Source: Typha latifolia (Eukaryota > Streptophyta > Magnoliopsida > Poales > Typhaceae). From it: a DNA stretch of 64,000 nt. This document shows positions 9,750-21,449 of the stretch, one piece after another. How positions within the stretch are numbered: position 1 is the first letter of the stretch; each line of letters opens with the position of its first letter. The notes under the pieces were generated by a model. It was not told where the DNA came from, did not search any database, and worked only from the letters and a program-made list of their open reading frames with translations. The DNA lies in NCBI GenBank assembly GCA_019914945.1, contig CM034102.1, positions 9,661,501-9,725,500 on the forward strand. The letters run 5' to 3'. A program made the position numbers and the translations under genes.

Positions 9750-10770
9750 TCATTGTAGCACTCGATATGTCCCGTAGTACTTGTGACCCAACTTTTGGTT
9801 CAAAATCAGCCTCAATGTGGATTGCTGGTACGGTTGAGCTCGAATGAACACCAATTGATCAACCTCAAACTCTCGCTTGCGCCGGATTTTGTCATGAGTC
9901 TGCTTCATGCGGTTTTGGGCTGATGCTAGGTGAATCTTGAGCCATCTCCAGGTTTCATCTCGGTTTGCAAGTTCCAATTCGAGCTCAGTCCGATCCGCCA
10001 CTGCGAATCTATCGTAGACACACAAGACAGGGGGAGTGCGTCCATAAACTGCCTCAAAGGGGGGTCATGCCGATGCTAGAGTGATGAGCTATATTATAAG
10101 ACCACTAGGCCCATGGAAGGAATTTGACCTAATCCTTTGGTCAGTCTACCACAAAGCAACGCAAGTATTGCTCTAGTCTGCGATTCACCACCTCAGTTTG
10201 GCTATCCGTCTCGGGGTGATAAGCTGAACTAAAGTTGATGAAGATTTGATCCCGGTCTAACACGATCGTCCTAGGCATCCCATGCAAGCGCGCCACTTCC
10301 CGAATAAAAATTTCAACAACCTTCTTCCCTTAAAATGGGTGCGTCAATGCAATGAAATGAGTGTATTTGCTCAACTTATCCACCATGACGAACACCACCG
10401 ATTGGCCTCGAATCTCCGGTAGCCCCTCGATGAAGTCCATGGAGATGTCCTCCCAAATATGCTCTAGTATAGGCAGTGGTTGCAATAGTCCGCTTGGTTT
10501 GAGCATCTCCGATTTGACTCGTTAGCAGATTTGGCATTCACACACATATTTCTTCATGTTCGACTTCATGGCTGTCCATGTACAGCTTTCGGCCAGCCGC
10601 TTGTAGGTATGTAAGAACCCTTCATGGCCTACTATAGGAGTATCATGGAAGTGTGCCATCAATAGTCTCCGTAGCTCTTCGTCCGCAGTACCTTGATCCT
10701 GCCCGCGCTCGAGTACCAACCCATCGTGCTCCTCGTGCTTAGGGTGGCTTGATGGGTTCTCTCTCAGCTC
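9750..10770 (-). pseudogene. B1 integrase
   Basis: Minus strand. From 10770 down: the N-terminal zinc domain (LLMAHFHDTPIVGHEGFLHT with KYVCECQIC), the catalytic core ([60 protein letters not shown]), and the C-terminal domain (MCVYDRFAVADRTELELELA with LGHKYYGTYRVL). A short gap is apparent between DRDQIF and NFSSAYHPE where the family has about 15 more residues. Stops break the core. The B copies at 17.4, 39.8 and 53.0 kb have no such region. Confidence 0.85.
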
Positions 10771-11430
10771 CTCTATGAGCCGGACCAGATCACTATCCTT
10801 TGCGCTGGCTCTCCGCAGATATGAGAAAAGAAAAGAAAAGTGGGTGCTGATAAAGAAGTGAGATCACTTGCATCCCCTACGCTTGGAAATTCAAATAGCG
10901 GTTGCAACGCTGATTCTTGCCGCGGTTGATTTCTATCCAGCATCACTCTTCGGTCATTCCTCCAAAATGTCAATGTGAGGTTTGTAAAGTCAAATGTCAC
11001 GGGCCCCAAGCTTCAAAGCCATTGAGTCTCCAAGACAATGTCAGCACCTCGAAGGCTAACGGATAAAGATCTAATGTGGAAATTTGGCCTTGCACCTTCA
11101 ACTCCACACCTCCACAAATAAAATCTGCCCGCAAGGTGGTGCCATCTCTAATTGTCACGTCGAACCCGTCGGTGGGTTCTGCCTCGAGCCCAATCTTCCT
11201 AAGAAGCCTCTTGTCAATGAAGTTGTGGGTGGACCCCGTGTCGATCAAGATTCTCACTGTGGTTTTCTTGACTATGCCATTCGCCTGTAAAGTCTTTAGT
11301 GCAGTTGTCCCGAAATAGGCGTGGAGGGAGATTTCAGCCATCTTGTCCTTCACGGTTTGCCCCTCATCTTTTTCTACAACCTCATCCTTAGCCTCCTCCA
11401 ATCCACCTATTAGCATCACCGATTCCATCA
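10771..11430 (-). pseudogene. B1 protease fused to RNase H tail (RT deleted)
   Basis: Minus strand. Protease reads VRILIDTGSTHNFIDKRLLR with an intact DTGS site at about 11230-11260, FDVTIRDGTTLRADFICGG, then LGPVTFDFTNLTLTFWRN and QPLFEFPSVGD. At about 10884 this jumps into SDLTSLSAPTF, which in sister copies lies at the end of RNase H. Roughly 1.3 kb of RT and RNase H coding is therefore missing. The protease frame is broken once near 11009. Confidence 0.85.
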
Positions 11431-11439
11431 GTTTAGTGT

Positions 11440-12749
11440 AGCGATGTCTGGGTACAAACTTCTCATCACAGCGAAAGCATAGGCTTTTAACTCTTCATTC
11501 CTTCACTTGAGCAGGTGTGAGTGCTCGACTTGGACCTCTAGGTGCATACTTCACATCTTGGGAGAGCTTCAGGGGTGCTCGAGGAGGCACCATTGCAGCA
11601 ACGGCTTTTGGTACGCCGATAACATTTCCAGCTGCTATGGTAGGAAGAACCGGATTGCGGCTTTCTTGGCTCGTCCAGTTCTGTTTGAGGTGTAACTTCA
11701 CGGCTCGATGTTTGTCTTCCATGAGTATTGCATCTTCGAATGCTTCCTTTAAGGTTCTAGGCCTTAAAGACCCACGTCAGCTTGTATGTCTCCCCATAGC
11801 CCGAAGATGAAGGTGCTTCAAGTTGTTGATCCTGTCCATGGAGGTTGGCATCGGCTACTTATCCTCTCAAATTCTTCCTGGTATGCCTCGACCGCGGTCC
11901 TTTGCACTGTCTTTAAGAGGAGAGCATCAAAGTCTTCATACCCTGATGCTGCAAATCGCCGCATGATATCGCTGTAGAAATTGGCCCAACTTTCAATCAT
12001 CTCATGGGCATTGGCTGCTCGAAACCAATGAAGTGCCGCATCTTCAAGGTGGAAGCTCGCAAACGTCACCTTATATTCTTTTGCTGTACGCGAAGAATTG
12101 TTATGCCCTATACAACCAATCGATCAGGTCACCACCTTTGAACTTGAGAAATTTGAGACGCACGATTTGCCCACGGATACCGTTGTCTCGATCCGAATCA
12201 TATCTATGTCCTTGTCTAATCGGAGGAGGATGCACCATGAATGGTTGATGATCCCTCCTTTGGTTTTGGTTAACTCGACAATGTTTTGATTCGTATTGCC
12301 CCGCCCAAGGGTCTAGATCCCCAAGATGATCTCCATTTTGGTTCGCTCGTCGGATGGGCTCACCCGCAACTTGGCCTGGTGGAACCATCCTTGCTTGTCT
12401 CTGCCCATAGGGTGGTGGCAGCAGAGGTTCTTGCTGGTGCAAATTCTGAACCAGTGGCGGTGGGTTCATGGGGGGTGGACTTGCGTCGTGGGGTCGATGG
12501 TGCATTTCTATTCGGCATGACTTCTCTTGTTGCCTGTACTTCCCACATCATCTCCATCATCATCTGGTTATTGATGGCCATTTGCTTGAAAAGAGACTCA
12601 ATCATGGCTTGAATGCTAGGTTCTTCGATATTTAGATTTGGTTGAGCGGTTCTGCGGGTGGAAGTTCCCGCAGCCATCTCCCCCTCCTCTATTGGGGAGA
12701 TCTCTTCCTCCTCATTTTGCCGTGCAACCGTAGCACTGGTGGTTGTCAT
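11440..12749 (-). pseudogene. B1 gag
   Basis: Minus-strand gag with start ATG at 12749 (MTTTSATVARQNEEEEISPI). Order: acidic N-terminus, Met/Gln-rich helix (MAINNQMMMEMMWEVQATRE), Pro-rich linker, capsid (LKFLKFKGGDLIDWLYRA, ASFHLEDAALHWFRAANAHE, SGYEDFDALLLKTVQRT, EEFERISSRCQPPW), and the knuckle LCFRCDEKFVPRHRC near 11450-11490. This copy keeps the capsid ALHWF segment that the full-length B element at 35-40 kb lacks. Several frameshifts are present. Confidence 0.85.
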
Positions 12750-12775
12750 CGGAAGCGCGTGCCCGAGAAATGATG

Positions 12776-12787
12776 GCTCTGATACCA
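12776..12787 (-). other. Primer-binding site of B1
   Basis: The minus strand reads TGGTATCAGAGC, four bases inside the LTR end at 12792. Confidence 0.9.
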
Positions 12788-12791
12788 CTCT

Positions 12792-13051
12792 TGATACGAT
12801 CTCCCCTTGGGCTAAGGGTAGATCTATTTCATTTTTAGATCTGCACAATATCTGACACGGATATCATCCAAGAAGTAGACGAATGTCAGGGAGTCTCTGT
12901 CTATGGATCCGTGGATGGAGGCATGAGATCCTAGGTGATGATGGATAGTGGTAGACCGGTGGTAATGGGGTGGCACCGTGACTGAGTTGTGGTGGAAGAA
13001 TTATGGATGATGGAAGGGGTTAGGATAAGGCGTTAGATAGATTGGAAGTTC
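12792..13051 (-). mobile_element. Truncated 5' LTR of B1
   Basis: The plus-strand view begins TGATACGATCTCCCCTTGGG, the family B LTR end, and proceeds to GATAGATTGGAAG at 13051, where it changes without a gap into an A LTR in the opposite orientation. About 260 bp remain, and roughly 100 bp of internal LTR sequence are missing compared with the B3 LTR at 56556. Confidence 0.8.
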
Positions 13052-13708
13052 GAACGCCCACGTTCGAATACCTGCACCGCGTTCGCACATATACAGAGAA
13101 CGTCTTTTGTGCGTTCGAATGCGATCGGGCGCATTCAAACGCGATTGGTGGGAATCCTCTAGAATTAGGGTTACTTATTATTTTAGGACTTGTTGGCTAG
13201 CCTTTATAAATATGTGGATGGCAGCCAAATTCCTTATACTATTGGATTATCGATTTCTTGCCCCCTATCTTCTTTCTAGACTCTCTCCCTCCTCCCTGTT
13301 CACCATCCTTCCACCTCTACCGCTGGCAATGTTTCTCCTAACTCCTAACCTCCCTCGACTGTCGAGCCACCCCTTTTCCTTAGGATCTCGACCACTTCTA
13401 TCCCTTCGTCTATATTCCTTAATCACATCCACCATCCACCTTCATCTCCATACCCATCCGTAACCTTAACATCCACTCCACCTGTCACCGCCACCATCAC
13501 CCACGTTATTCCGTATTTTTATCCCAGTTGTAGTTTAAATCTGCGAAAGGCATAAATACAAAAGATGTAGATTAGGAAGTTGTAATTGTCAAATTATAGA
13601 AGAATATCTGACGAATATTTTTCTGCAGTTGCGGAGACTGCTTCCTATAATAAATTCAGATCTTAAGGAATTATTCCGTAGCCGACCTTTTGGTACAAGA
13701 ACCCATCA
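13052..13708 (+). mobile_element. 5'-truncated gypsy A LTR
   Basis: It picks up inside the A LTR at TTCGAACGCCCACGTTCG, lacking about the first 170 bases, and runs to ACAAGAACCCATCA, followed by a primer-binding site at 13712-13723 (TGGTATCAGAGC). It is fused to the B1 LTR exactly at a TTCGAACGC motif. Confidence 0.85.
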
Positions 13709-13764
13709 ATTTGGTATCAGAGCAAGCGAATCTCAAACCTCCATTAATTGTTAAAATAAGGAAG

Positions 13765-15112
13765 ATGACATCAACAAGGACACCTATAGAGATCACATCG
13801 ATAAGGGAAGACTCAATCCATGATGACCCTAACCATGAGGCCGATTCGTTTAGAGCGACCACGGTAGGACCGAGTTAACCAATGTCCATGGATATGAATA
13901 TGGGCTTGGCGGATGAACATAGGGGCATGTTCCAAATATTGTTGCATAGAGTTGACACAATTCAAAAGGATCACAATGATTTCAAGGAATATGTCATGAA
14001 CTGATTGGGTTCGTCATCTCCTCAACAACGATTAGAGCTTCAAGAAGGACCAGCGGTGGGACCTCATTGAACTAATACCCCACAGGTCCAGGTTCGTCAT
14101 ATGAGTGTCAATGATCCCCTCTTGCCTATGCCTACACATCATCCCCCACCTCCGCTATAAAACCCAAGACCTGCGGTGGTGGAACCGGAGAGGTGTGCGG
14201 CACCGGTGCACTTCGTCGATAAGGAGGACTGGCACTTTGAGGATGAGGTTGATCCCTTTGGAGATGGTGATGGATGTGCTCGAGGATTTAGAGAGGGTGA
14301 TCAACATGCACAAAGGTTTAGACCTGAATCTAGGATCTTTCGCGAACCACACAATCTTATTCAGGGGAGAATCGCACGCTTAGACTTTCCAAAATTTCAA
14401 GGTGATGATCCAACGGATTGGGTGTTTCAAGTTGAACAATATTTTGATTGTCAAGGTACAGCGGAAGATACAAAGGTCCAGATGGCAAGCTTTCACCTCC
14501 AAGATATGGCATTTCATTAGTATAAATTGGTTATTCGTGGTGGAGGATTTACCGGATGGGCTGATTTTTATAGGAGGATTACATGCAGATTTGGGACAGC
14601 GACATATGAAGATTTTTCTACCACATTAAGCAAGATGGTTCAGAGGACGACCGCATTGGAGTACCAAGCTGAGTTTGAAAGAGTTAGTAGTCGTTGTGAG
14701 CCACCTTGGCCCGAACCGACATTGATGAGTACATTTATTTCAGGGCTGAGGGATGAAATAAAGGCGGATGTTCATGCTCTTTCTCCTACTACTCTTGAAG
14801 AGGCCTTTGAGAAGGCCGTGAGGATGGATCAAAAGCATAAGGCTCTGAAGATGGCAGCAAAAACTAATTGGCGCGACCGAGATGGCCGATTTGCACCTAG
14901 AACGCCGGCTGGAAATTCTGCTGGTTCAAAAATAGCGGCTGCAAGTACTAGACCATGACCACCTTTAATGCCTTCTTCCAATGTTAGAGGAGGCACAGGA
15001 CCCCCCCCGTTCGAACTCTCACACCTGCCCAAGTGGAGGAGCGAAGAGCGAAGGACCTTTATTTTTGATGTGATGAGTGTTTTACCCCCAGTCATCGGTG
15101 TTCCAAACTGAT
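13765..15112 (+). pseudogene. Gypsy A gag (plus-strand copy)
   Basis: Start ATG at 13765 (MTSTRTPIEITSIREDSIHD). The capsid reads ARLDFPKFQGDDPTDWVFQV, EQYFDCQGTAEDTKVQMASF, HLQDMAFH, a stop in place of W, then GWADFYRRITCRFGTATYED, QAEFERVSSRCEPPWPEPTL and STFISGLRDEIKADVHALSP. The knuckle near 15055-15110 is degraded (only a Cys-like TFIFDV...SHRCS remnant). At least four stops or frameshifts. It is followed in order by protease and RT. Confidence 0.85.
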
Positions 15113-15119
15113 CGAGAGT

Positions 15120-15600
15120 GTGATGCCCATCGAGGATGATGAGGTTGTTGATGATGGCGAGTGTCCAAAGGAGGTCTATGAGGAGGCCGTTGAGGTGGGT
15201 GCGGAGGAAGATATCCAAACTGAAATATCAATGCGTGCATATTCGGGTACTTCTGTGCCGAAGATGTTATGGGTAGACGGACTCATTAGAAAGCATTGTG
15301 TGCACATCCTCATCGATTCAAGGAGTACACACAACTTTCTAGATGAGAGGTTAGTGAGGAGATTGGGTTTGGATGCTGAACCGACCATGGGATTTGATAT
15401 TGCTATTAGAGACGACACGAAACTTAAGGCAGAGAGCTTGTGTCACCGGGTCAGTATACGGGTGCAAGGACACAACATCATTGTGGACCTGTATCCGTTG
15501 GCTCTGCGAGGAGCGGACATTATCCATGGCACTTAGTGCTTACAGAGTTTGGGACCTGTCACATTTGATTTTCGGAGCATGTGGATGAAATTTAAACAAG
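15120..15600 (+). pseudogene. Gypsy A protease (plus-strand copy)
   Basis: The reading EISMRAYSGTSVPKMLWVDG, RKHCVHILIDSRSTHNFLDE, LGLDAEPTMGFDIAIRDDTK and YPLALRGADIIHGT is the gypsy aspartic protease. DTGSTHNF is changed to DSRSTHNF, so the catalytic loop is damaged. A stop follows HGT where sister copies read QWLQSLGP. It is preceded by an acidic linker (EDDEVVDDGECPKEV). Confidence 0.85.
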
Positions 15601-16112
15601 GAAACAAAGATATGCGGCAAGATAGGGTTCGGTCTTCGTCGATTCCTGCGATGCAGCCTATGGTGGGGCTGCCTTGTGTGTATAATTTGGCCTATCTTCT
15701 TGAGTTAGGACCAGCAGGAGATGAGCCTCAAATGAGTTCAGGTACTACAATTGAATTGTCTAATTTATTAGATAACTTATCTGGTTTGTTTGAGGAGCAA
15801 CAGGAGTTGCCACCAAGAAGAGCGACGGACCACCGCATAGAGAATGTGCCTGGGGCTGCACCGGCAAATGTGAGGCCATATCAATATCCACATGTGCAAA
15901 ACAAAGTTGTCTCAAAGATGGTAGCCAAGATGTTGGTGCAAGGCCTCATACAACCAAGTCATAGCTCATACTCATCCTCCGTGTTATTGGTGTGAAAAAA
16001 GGACGGGACATGACATTTTGTGTCGACTATCGGGCACTAAATGCTATTACCATCAAGGACCGATATTGAATTCTAGTTATTGAGGAGCTACTGGATGAGC
16101 TTGCAGGGGCGA
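15601..16112 (+). pseudogene. Gypsy A reverse transcriptase, N-terminal part
   Basis: LSNLLDNLSGLFEEQQELPP, VRPYQYPHVQNKVVSKMVAK and [20 protein letters not shown] are the RT fingers entry; a stop replaces the Q/R of the family VLLVxKKDGT motif. The remainder (KDGT, FVSTI in another frame, [10 protein letters not shown]) is frameshifted and ends at 16112 where an A LTR in reverse orientation begins. The catalytic palm is missing. Confidence 0.8.
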
Positions 16113-16525
16113 TGATGGATTCTTGTACCAAAAGGTCGACTACGGAATAATTCCTTTAAGATCTGAATTTATACTAAAAATTAGTCCGCCCAACCATAGG
16201 AAAATATTCGTTATATATTCCCCTATAGCCAAAAAAATTATGAAACAAGTGGATTAGATTAACTTCCTGATGTACAACTTTTGTATTTACTCCCTTCACA
16301 AATTCGAACTACAACTGGGATGGAAATACGGAATAACGTGCGTGATGGTGGTGGTGACGGGTGGAGTGGATGTTAGGGTTATGAATGGGTATGGAGGTGA
16401 AGGTGGAAGGTAAGAGAAATAGACAAAGGGAATGAAGTAGTCGATATCCCAAAGAAGAGGGGTAGCTCGACAGTCGAGGGAGATTAGAAGTTAGGAGAAA
16501 CCTTGCCAACGGTAGAGGTGGAAGG
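16113..16525 (-). mobile_element. Gypsy A LTR, 3' part (3' LTR of copy A2)
   Basis: The plus view begins TGATGGATTCTTGTACC, the reverse complement of the A LTR end. It runs through the C/T-rich block (here G/A-rich) to GAGGTGGAAGG at 16525, where copy B2 was inserted. The likely continuation is at 21449-21705, on the far side of B2, with about 100 bp lost between. Confidence 0.8.
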
Positions 16526-17400
16526 TGATACGATCTCCCTTTAGGCCAAGGTTCGATCTATCCTAATTTTTAGATCTGAACAGTATCTGATACAGAATCT
16601 TGAAAATACATCCCGAAAGATGCTGCCATCGGATGGACGTGAGATTATGATATGTCGTAGCCCCAGAAAAGAGCTTTCCAACAAATCAAGTTTCAGGCAA
16701 ATCGGATGTAGGGATCTCGAGATATTATCCGATTAGTAGATGAACATCAGGGAATCTATCTTAGGATCCGTGAATAGAGGCACGAGATCCTAGATGATGG
16801 TGGATGGTGGTGGACTGGCGTTAATAGGGTGGCACCGGTGAATAAGTGGTGGTGGAAGGATTATGGGTGACGGAAAGGTTAGGGCAAGTGTTGGATAGAT
16901 TGGAAGAAAGGGGAGGAGATGGCCGCCCCTAAGGGACTAGGGTGATTGGCCAGTCAAGGGAGATTAGGAGCGGCGTCGCTGGGGATCGAGAGAATAGGAG
17001 TGAAGAAGACGAAGGAGACAAGGCAAAAACTTAATTCATCAATAATGACTCTATGGTTGCTATCCACACCTTTAGAGGCTAACCAATAATTCAAAATTAA
17101 CCCTAAACAGTGCATTTTCGCCGACCGCGTTCAAACGTGCTCAATCGCATTCGAATGCACTCATCTTCCTTCTCTGGATTTGCGAACGCGAAGTAGGCAT
17201 TCGCAGATGCGTTCGAATGCAGAATTCACACTCTCTAGATGTGCGAACCTAATGCAGGCGTTCCAACGCACCCCACCCACGTTCCAATGCGACATACAAA
17301 AAAGTTATTTTTCTAAAATTAAACACTGAAACAAAAGATAAAGACATCCCTAAAGTGTATCCATGCTTGAGACGACATCGGTGAAGTCCGAATCGTATCA
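16526..17400 (-). mobile_element. 3' LTR of copy B2
   Basis: Minus strand, complete LTR of 875 bp from TGATACGATTCGGACTTCAC (ending at 17400) to GGGAGATCGTATCA (16526). It contains the GTTCGAAC array (17120-17290) and the conserved LTR motif read in the plus view as GAGCTTTCCAACAAATCAAG. It sits directly downstream of the B2 polypurine tract. Confidence 0.92.
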
Positions 17401-18118
17401 ACCCACCACGCTTCCACAACCTTGTCCTCAAGGTTTGAAATTAGGGAAGCGATCTTTGAACTCTGACTCAAGCTCCTCCATAATTTGATCCTCAGCATTG
17501 GTTCCCCACATATCTAAAAATTGAGGAAAGGTTGGTGCTGAAAAAGAGGTGAGCTCACTTGTGTCCGGTTGGCGCGAAAGGGCATCGACCGCTCGGTTCT
17601 CGATCCCCTTTTGGTAGACTACTTCGTAGTCATACCCAAGGAGTTTCATGACCCACCGTTGCTATGCTGGGGTGTGCACACGTTGCTCCATGAATTAGGG
17701 CAAGCTACGCTAGTCCGTGCAGATAGTAAACCGTTGGCCAATCAAGTAGGGTCGCCATTTGGTGACAGCATGTAGCATTGCCAGCATTTCACACTCATAG
17801 GTGGATAGTTGTCACGACCGATTTGACAATTCCTTGCTCATATATGCCACGGGTCTGCCCTCTTGCATCAATACTTCTCCAATGCCCTCACCCGAAGCGT
17901 CGCACGCCACCACAAAGGGCTTGCTGAAATCCGGTAGTGCTAGAACTGGTGCGGTAGACATGGTTGTCTTCAATGCTTCGAAAGCCTCCGTCGCCTTGCC
18001 CGTCCATTGAAACCCACCTTTTCTGAGTAAGGAGGTCAGTGAGGCAGTAATCTTGCCATAGTTGGCAACGAATCGCTAGTAGCACACAGTCAACCCAAGG
18101 GATCCCCTCAATTCCCAC
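17401..18118 (-). pseudogene. B2 RNase H joined to chromodomain tail
   Basis: Minus strand. RNase H pieces are readable (QRFTICTD-like, YDYEVVYQKGIENRAVDALS, RQPDTSELTSFSAPTF), then MWGTNAEDQIMEELESEFKD and RFPNFKP, which is the end of a chromodomain. No integrase lies between. The purine-rich GAGGACAAGGTTGTGGAAGC follows and then the LTR. The N-terminal half (DASGEGIG region near 17900) is broken by stops. Confidence 0.85.
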
Positions 18119-18121
18119 TGA

Positions 18122-18990
18122 TTAGTGGGAATCAGCCAGTCCACCATATTCTTGATCTTGCTTGGATCGGCTTCCACTCCTCTCGGTGAGATTATATGTC
18201 CCAAGTACTCCACTCGTGTTGAATATCTTGCGACGGAACCAATTAAAAGTCAAGATGAACAAGATCAAGAAGATGAGCACGTACCAATGCAAGAGCGGGC
18301 GGAAAAGGTCATTCATCAGTCCTTGGAAGGTGGCCAGTGAATTGGTGAGCCCAAATGGCATGACCCAAAACTAATAGTGGCCATCCTGAGTTCGGAACAC
18401 CATTTTATGCACATCTTCCAAGTTAACGCGGATTTGATGGTACCCTGCTCTTAAGTCCAGCTTGCTGAAGTAAGCCAACCCTGTGAGTTCATCCAGCAAC
18501 TCCTCGATCACCGGTATTGGATACCGGTCTTTCACGGTGATCGCATTAAAGTCTTGGTAGTCGACGCAAAATTGCTAACTCCCATCTTTCTTCCAAACCA
18601 GCAGCATCAGCAACGAGTAGGCACTTCTACTCGGTTGAATAATCCCATGTTCGAGCATTTCCACCAACAATTTGCCGATCTCTTCCTTTTGGACATGCGG
18701 GTACCGATAGAGTCAGACATTTGCTGGTTTAGCCCCTAGAATGATCTGGATCTGATGGTCATGCCGACGGGTCGGCGGTAGTCCTTGGGGTTCCTCGAAG
18801 AGATCCTTGAATTCCTGTAGCACCTCTTGCATGTCAGCAGCCATTTCCCTTGGTGGTGGATGTTCCAGTTCAGCAACAATCATTAGCAATAGTAGAGCTC
18901 GATCCCCTACACAAGGAAGGCCCAAAAGTGGTTGCAATGTCGGTCCTTGCCACGGTTGATTTCCATCCAGCAGCACCCTTCGACCATTCC
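18122..18990 (-). pseudogene. B2 reverse transcriptase
   Basis: Minus-strand RT. Visible: EEPQGLPPTRRHDHQIQIIL and GAKPANV, the [20 protein letters not shown] and [20 protein letters not shown] type core, then [20 protein letters not shown] with [13 protein letters not shown]. The FFDDIL catalytic box has degenerated to IFLILFI, so activity is lost. Several frameshifts. Confidence 0.8.
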
Positions 18991-19306
18991 TCCAAAATGT
19001 CTCTATGAGGTTTGAAAAATCAAATGTTACGGGCCCCAAGCTTTGAAGCCATTAGGTCCCCAAGACAATGTTAGCACCTCGCAAAGCCATCAAATAAAGA
19101 TACAATGTGAAAGTTTGGCCTTCCACCTTCAATTCCACACCTCCACAAATAAAATCTGCTCGCAATGTGGTGCCATCTCCAATCGTCACATCGAACCTTT
19201 CCGTGGGTTCTGACTCGAGCCCAATCTTCCTAAGGAACCTCTTGTCAATGAAGTTGTGGGTGGACCCGGTGTCGATCAAGATTCTCACTGTTGTTTTCTT
19301 GACTAC
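18991..19306 (-). pseudogene. B2 protease, C-terminal part
   Basis: RILIDTGSTHNFIDKRFLRK with intact DTGS, RFDVTIGDGTTLRADFICGG, LMALRGANIVLGT, then LGPVTFDFSNLIETFWRN. The coding is interrupted after VVKK by a plus-strand B solo LTR at 19307 and resumes at 20224. Confidence 0.88.
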
Positions 19307-20218
19307 TGATACGATTCGGACTTCACCGACGTCGTCTCGAGCATGGGTTCACTTTAGGAGTGTTTTTTATTTCATGTTTTAGTGTTTAATTTCCATTAAA
19401 ATAAGTTTTCTGTAAGTCGCGTTCGAACGCGGTTTGTGAACGGGGTTATGAACGTGGAGAAGAGAATGTACTGTGCGTTCGAACGCGGTGCGTTCGAACG
19501 CACTATGAACGCCTGCATCGCGTTCGCAAATACTGACAGGCGCGTTCGATCACGCATTTGAATGCCTGCATCGCGTTCGCAAATCCAGAAGAGCTAATTC
19601 GGTGCGTTCGAACGCGGTCGGGCGAGTTCGAACGCGGTCAGCGAAAATTGTGTTTTCGGGTTAATGTGAGTTGTTGGTTAGCCTATAAAAGGATATGTAG
19701 GGCAACCAAAATCATCATTGATTATTGAGATTGAGTTTTGCCTTGCCTCCTTTGTCTTCTTCGCTCCTGTTCTCTCAATCCCCGGCGACGCCGCTTCTAA
19801 CCTCCCTCGTCTGGCGAATCACCCTAGTCCCTTAGGGGTGGCCCTCTTCTCCCCCTTCATCCAATCTATCCAACACTTGCCCTAATCCTTCCGTCAACCA
19901 CAACCGTTCCACCATCACTTTTCACCGGTGCCACCACATTAACGCCGGTCCACCACCATCCACCATTACCTAGGATCTCGTGCCTCCATCCACGAATCCA
20001 AAATAGAGCATCCTGACGTTCGTCCACTAAACGAACGATATCTCGAGATCCCCAACTCCGAAACTAGATTTGTTGGAAAGCTCTTTTACGAGGCTACAAC
20101 ATATCGAAATCTCATGTCGATCCGACGACAGCATATTTCGGGATCTAATTTCAAAGTTCCGTGCCTGATCGTAACAAGCTGGTATCAGAGCCTTAGCCCC
20201 AAAGAGAAGATCGTATCA
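19307..20218 (+). mobile_element. Solo gypsy B LTR inside B2
   Basis: 912 bp from TGATACGATTCGGAC to GAAGATCGTATCA, flanked by ACTAC at 19302-19306 and 20219-20223. It is inserted opposite to B2 in the protease coding and closely resembles the LTRs of the full-length element at 35466. Near its end, at 20180-20191, it holds an internal TGGTATCAGAGC, a primer-site copy inside the LTR. The absence of internal sequence shows LTR-LTR recombination. Confidence 0.95.
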
Positions 20219-21449
20219 ACTACACCGTTCACCCGCAAGGTCTTTGGCGCGGCTGTCCCTAAATAGGTGTGGAGGGAGATTTCGGCTATCATGTCCTCCA
20301 TGGGTTGCTCCTCCACTACTTCTCCTTGATGTCCAGCCACACCTTCATCTTCAGCTGCAAACTCATCATCTACATCCTCCAATCCATCTATTAGTATCAC
20401 CGATCCCATCAGTTTAGCGCAGCGATGTTCGAGTACAAACTTTTCATCACAACGAAAGCATAGGCCTTTGGCTCTTCGTTCCTCCACTTGAGCAGGTGTG
20501 AGTGCTCGTCTCGGACCTCTAGATGCGCACTTCACATCTTGGGATGGGTTCAGGGGTGCTCGAGGAGGCACCGTTGCAGTAGCGGTCCTCGGTACGCCGG
20601 TAACATTTCCTGCCGCTATGGTTGGTTGAGCTTGGTTGCGGCTTCCTTGGCTCGTCCAATTCTGCTTCAAGTGTAACTTCATGGCCCTATGTTTGTCTGT
20701 CATGAGCACCGCATCTTCGAAGGCCTCCTTTAAAGTTCTAGGCTTTAAAGCCCTCACGTCGGCTTGTATCTCTCCCCGCAGCCCGGAGATGAAGGTGCTG
20801 CGAAATTGCTGATCCGTCCCTAGGGTTTGACATCGGCTACTTATACTCTCAAATTCTTCTTGGTATACCCCAACCGTGGTCTTTTGCGGCATCTTTCAGA
20901 GGAGAGCATCGAAGTCTTCATACCCGATGCTCCAAATCGCCGCGTGATATCGCACAAAATTCAGCCCAAGTTTCGATAGCCTCATTGGCATTGGCTGCTC
21001 AAAACCAATGAAGCGCTGCTTCTTCAAGGTGGAAGCTCACAAGTGTCACCTTGTATTCTTTTGCTGTACCGTGGTATGCGAAGAATTGTTCTACCCTATA
21101 CAACCTATTGATCGGATGGCCACATTTGAACTTGGGAAATTCGAGACGCACGATTTGCCCATGGATGCCCGTTGTCTCGATATGAATTATTGCCAAGTCC
21201 TTGCCTAACTAGAGGAGGATGCACCATGAATGGTTGATGATCCCTCCTTCGATTTTGATTCAATCGCCATGGTTCAGGTTCGTATTGCCCCACCCACGGA
21301 TTGAGATATCCAAGGTGATCTCCATAGTGGTTCGCTCGTCGGATGGGTTCACCTGCAACTGGGCCTAGTGGAACCATCCTTGCTTGCCTTTGCCCATAGG
21401 GTGGCAGCAGCAGCGGCTCTTGTGGTTGCAAATTTTGAACCGATGGCGG
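20219..21449 (-). pseudogene. B2 gag and protease N-terminus
   Basis: Minus strand from 21449: Pro-rich linker (PQEPLLLPPYGQRQARM), capsid (LEFPKFKCGHPINRLYRVEQ, FFAYHGTAKEYKVTLVSFHL, EEAALHWF), then EEFESISSRCQTLGTDQQFR and STFISGLRGEIQADVRALKP, the knuckle GLCFRCDEKFVLEHRCAK near 20440, and ISLHTYLGTAAPKTLRVNGV. The end of protease continues at 19301 once the solo LTR is removed. The gag N-terminus and 5' LTR are deleted at 21449. Confidence 0.85.
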
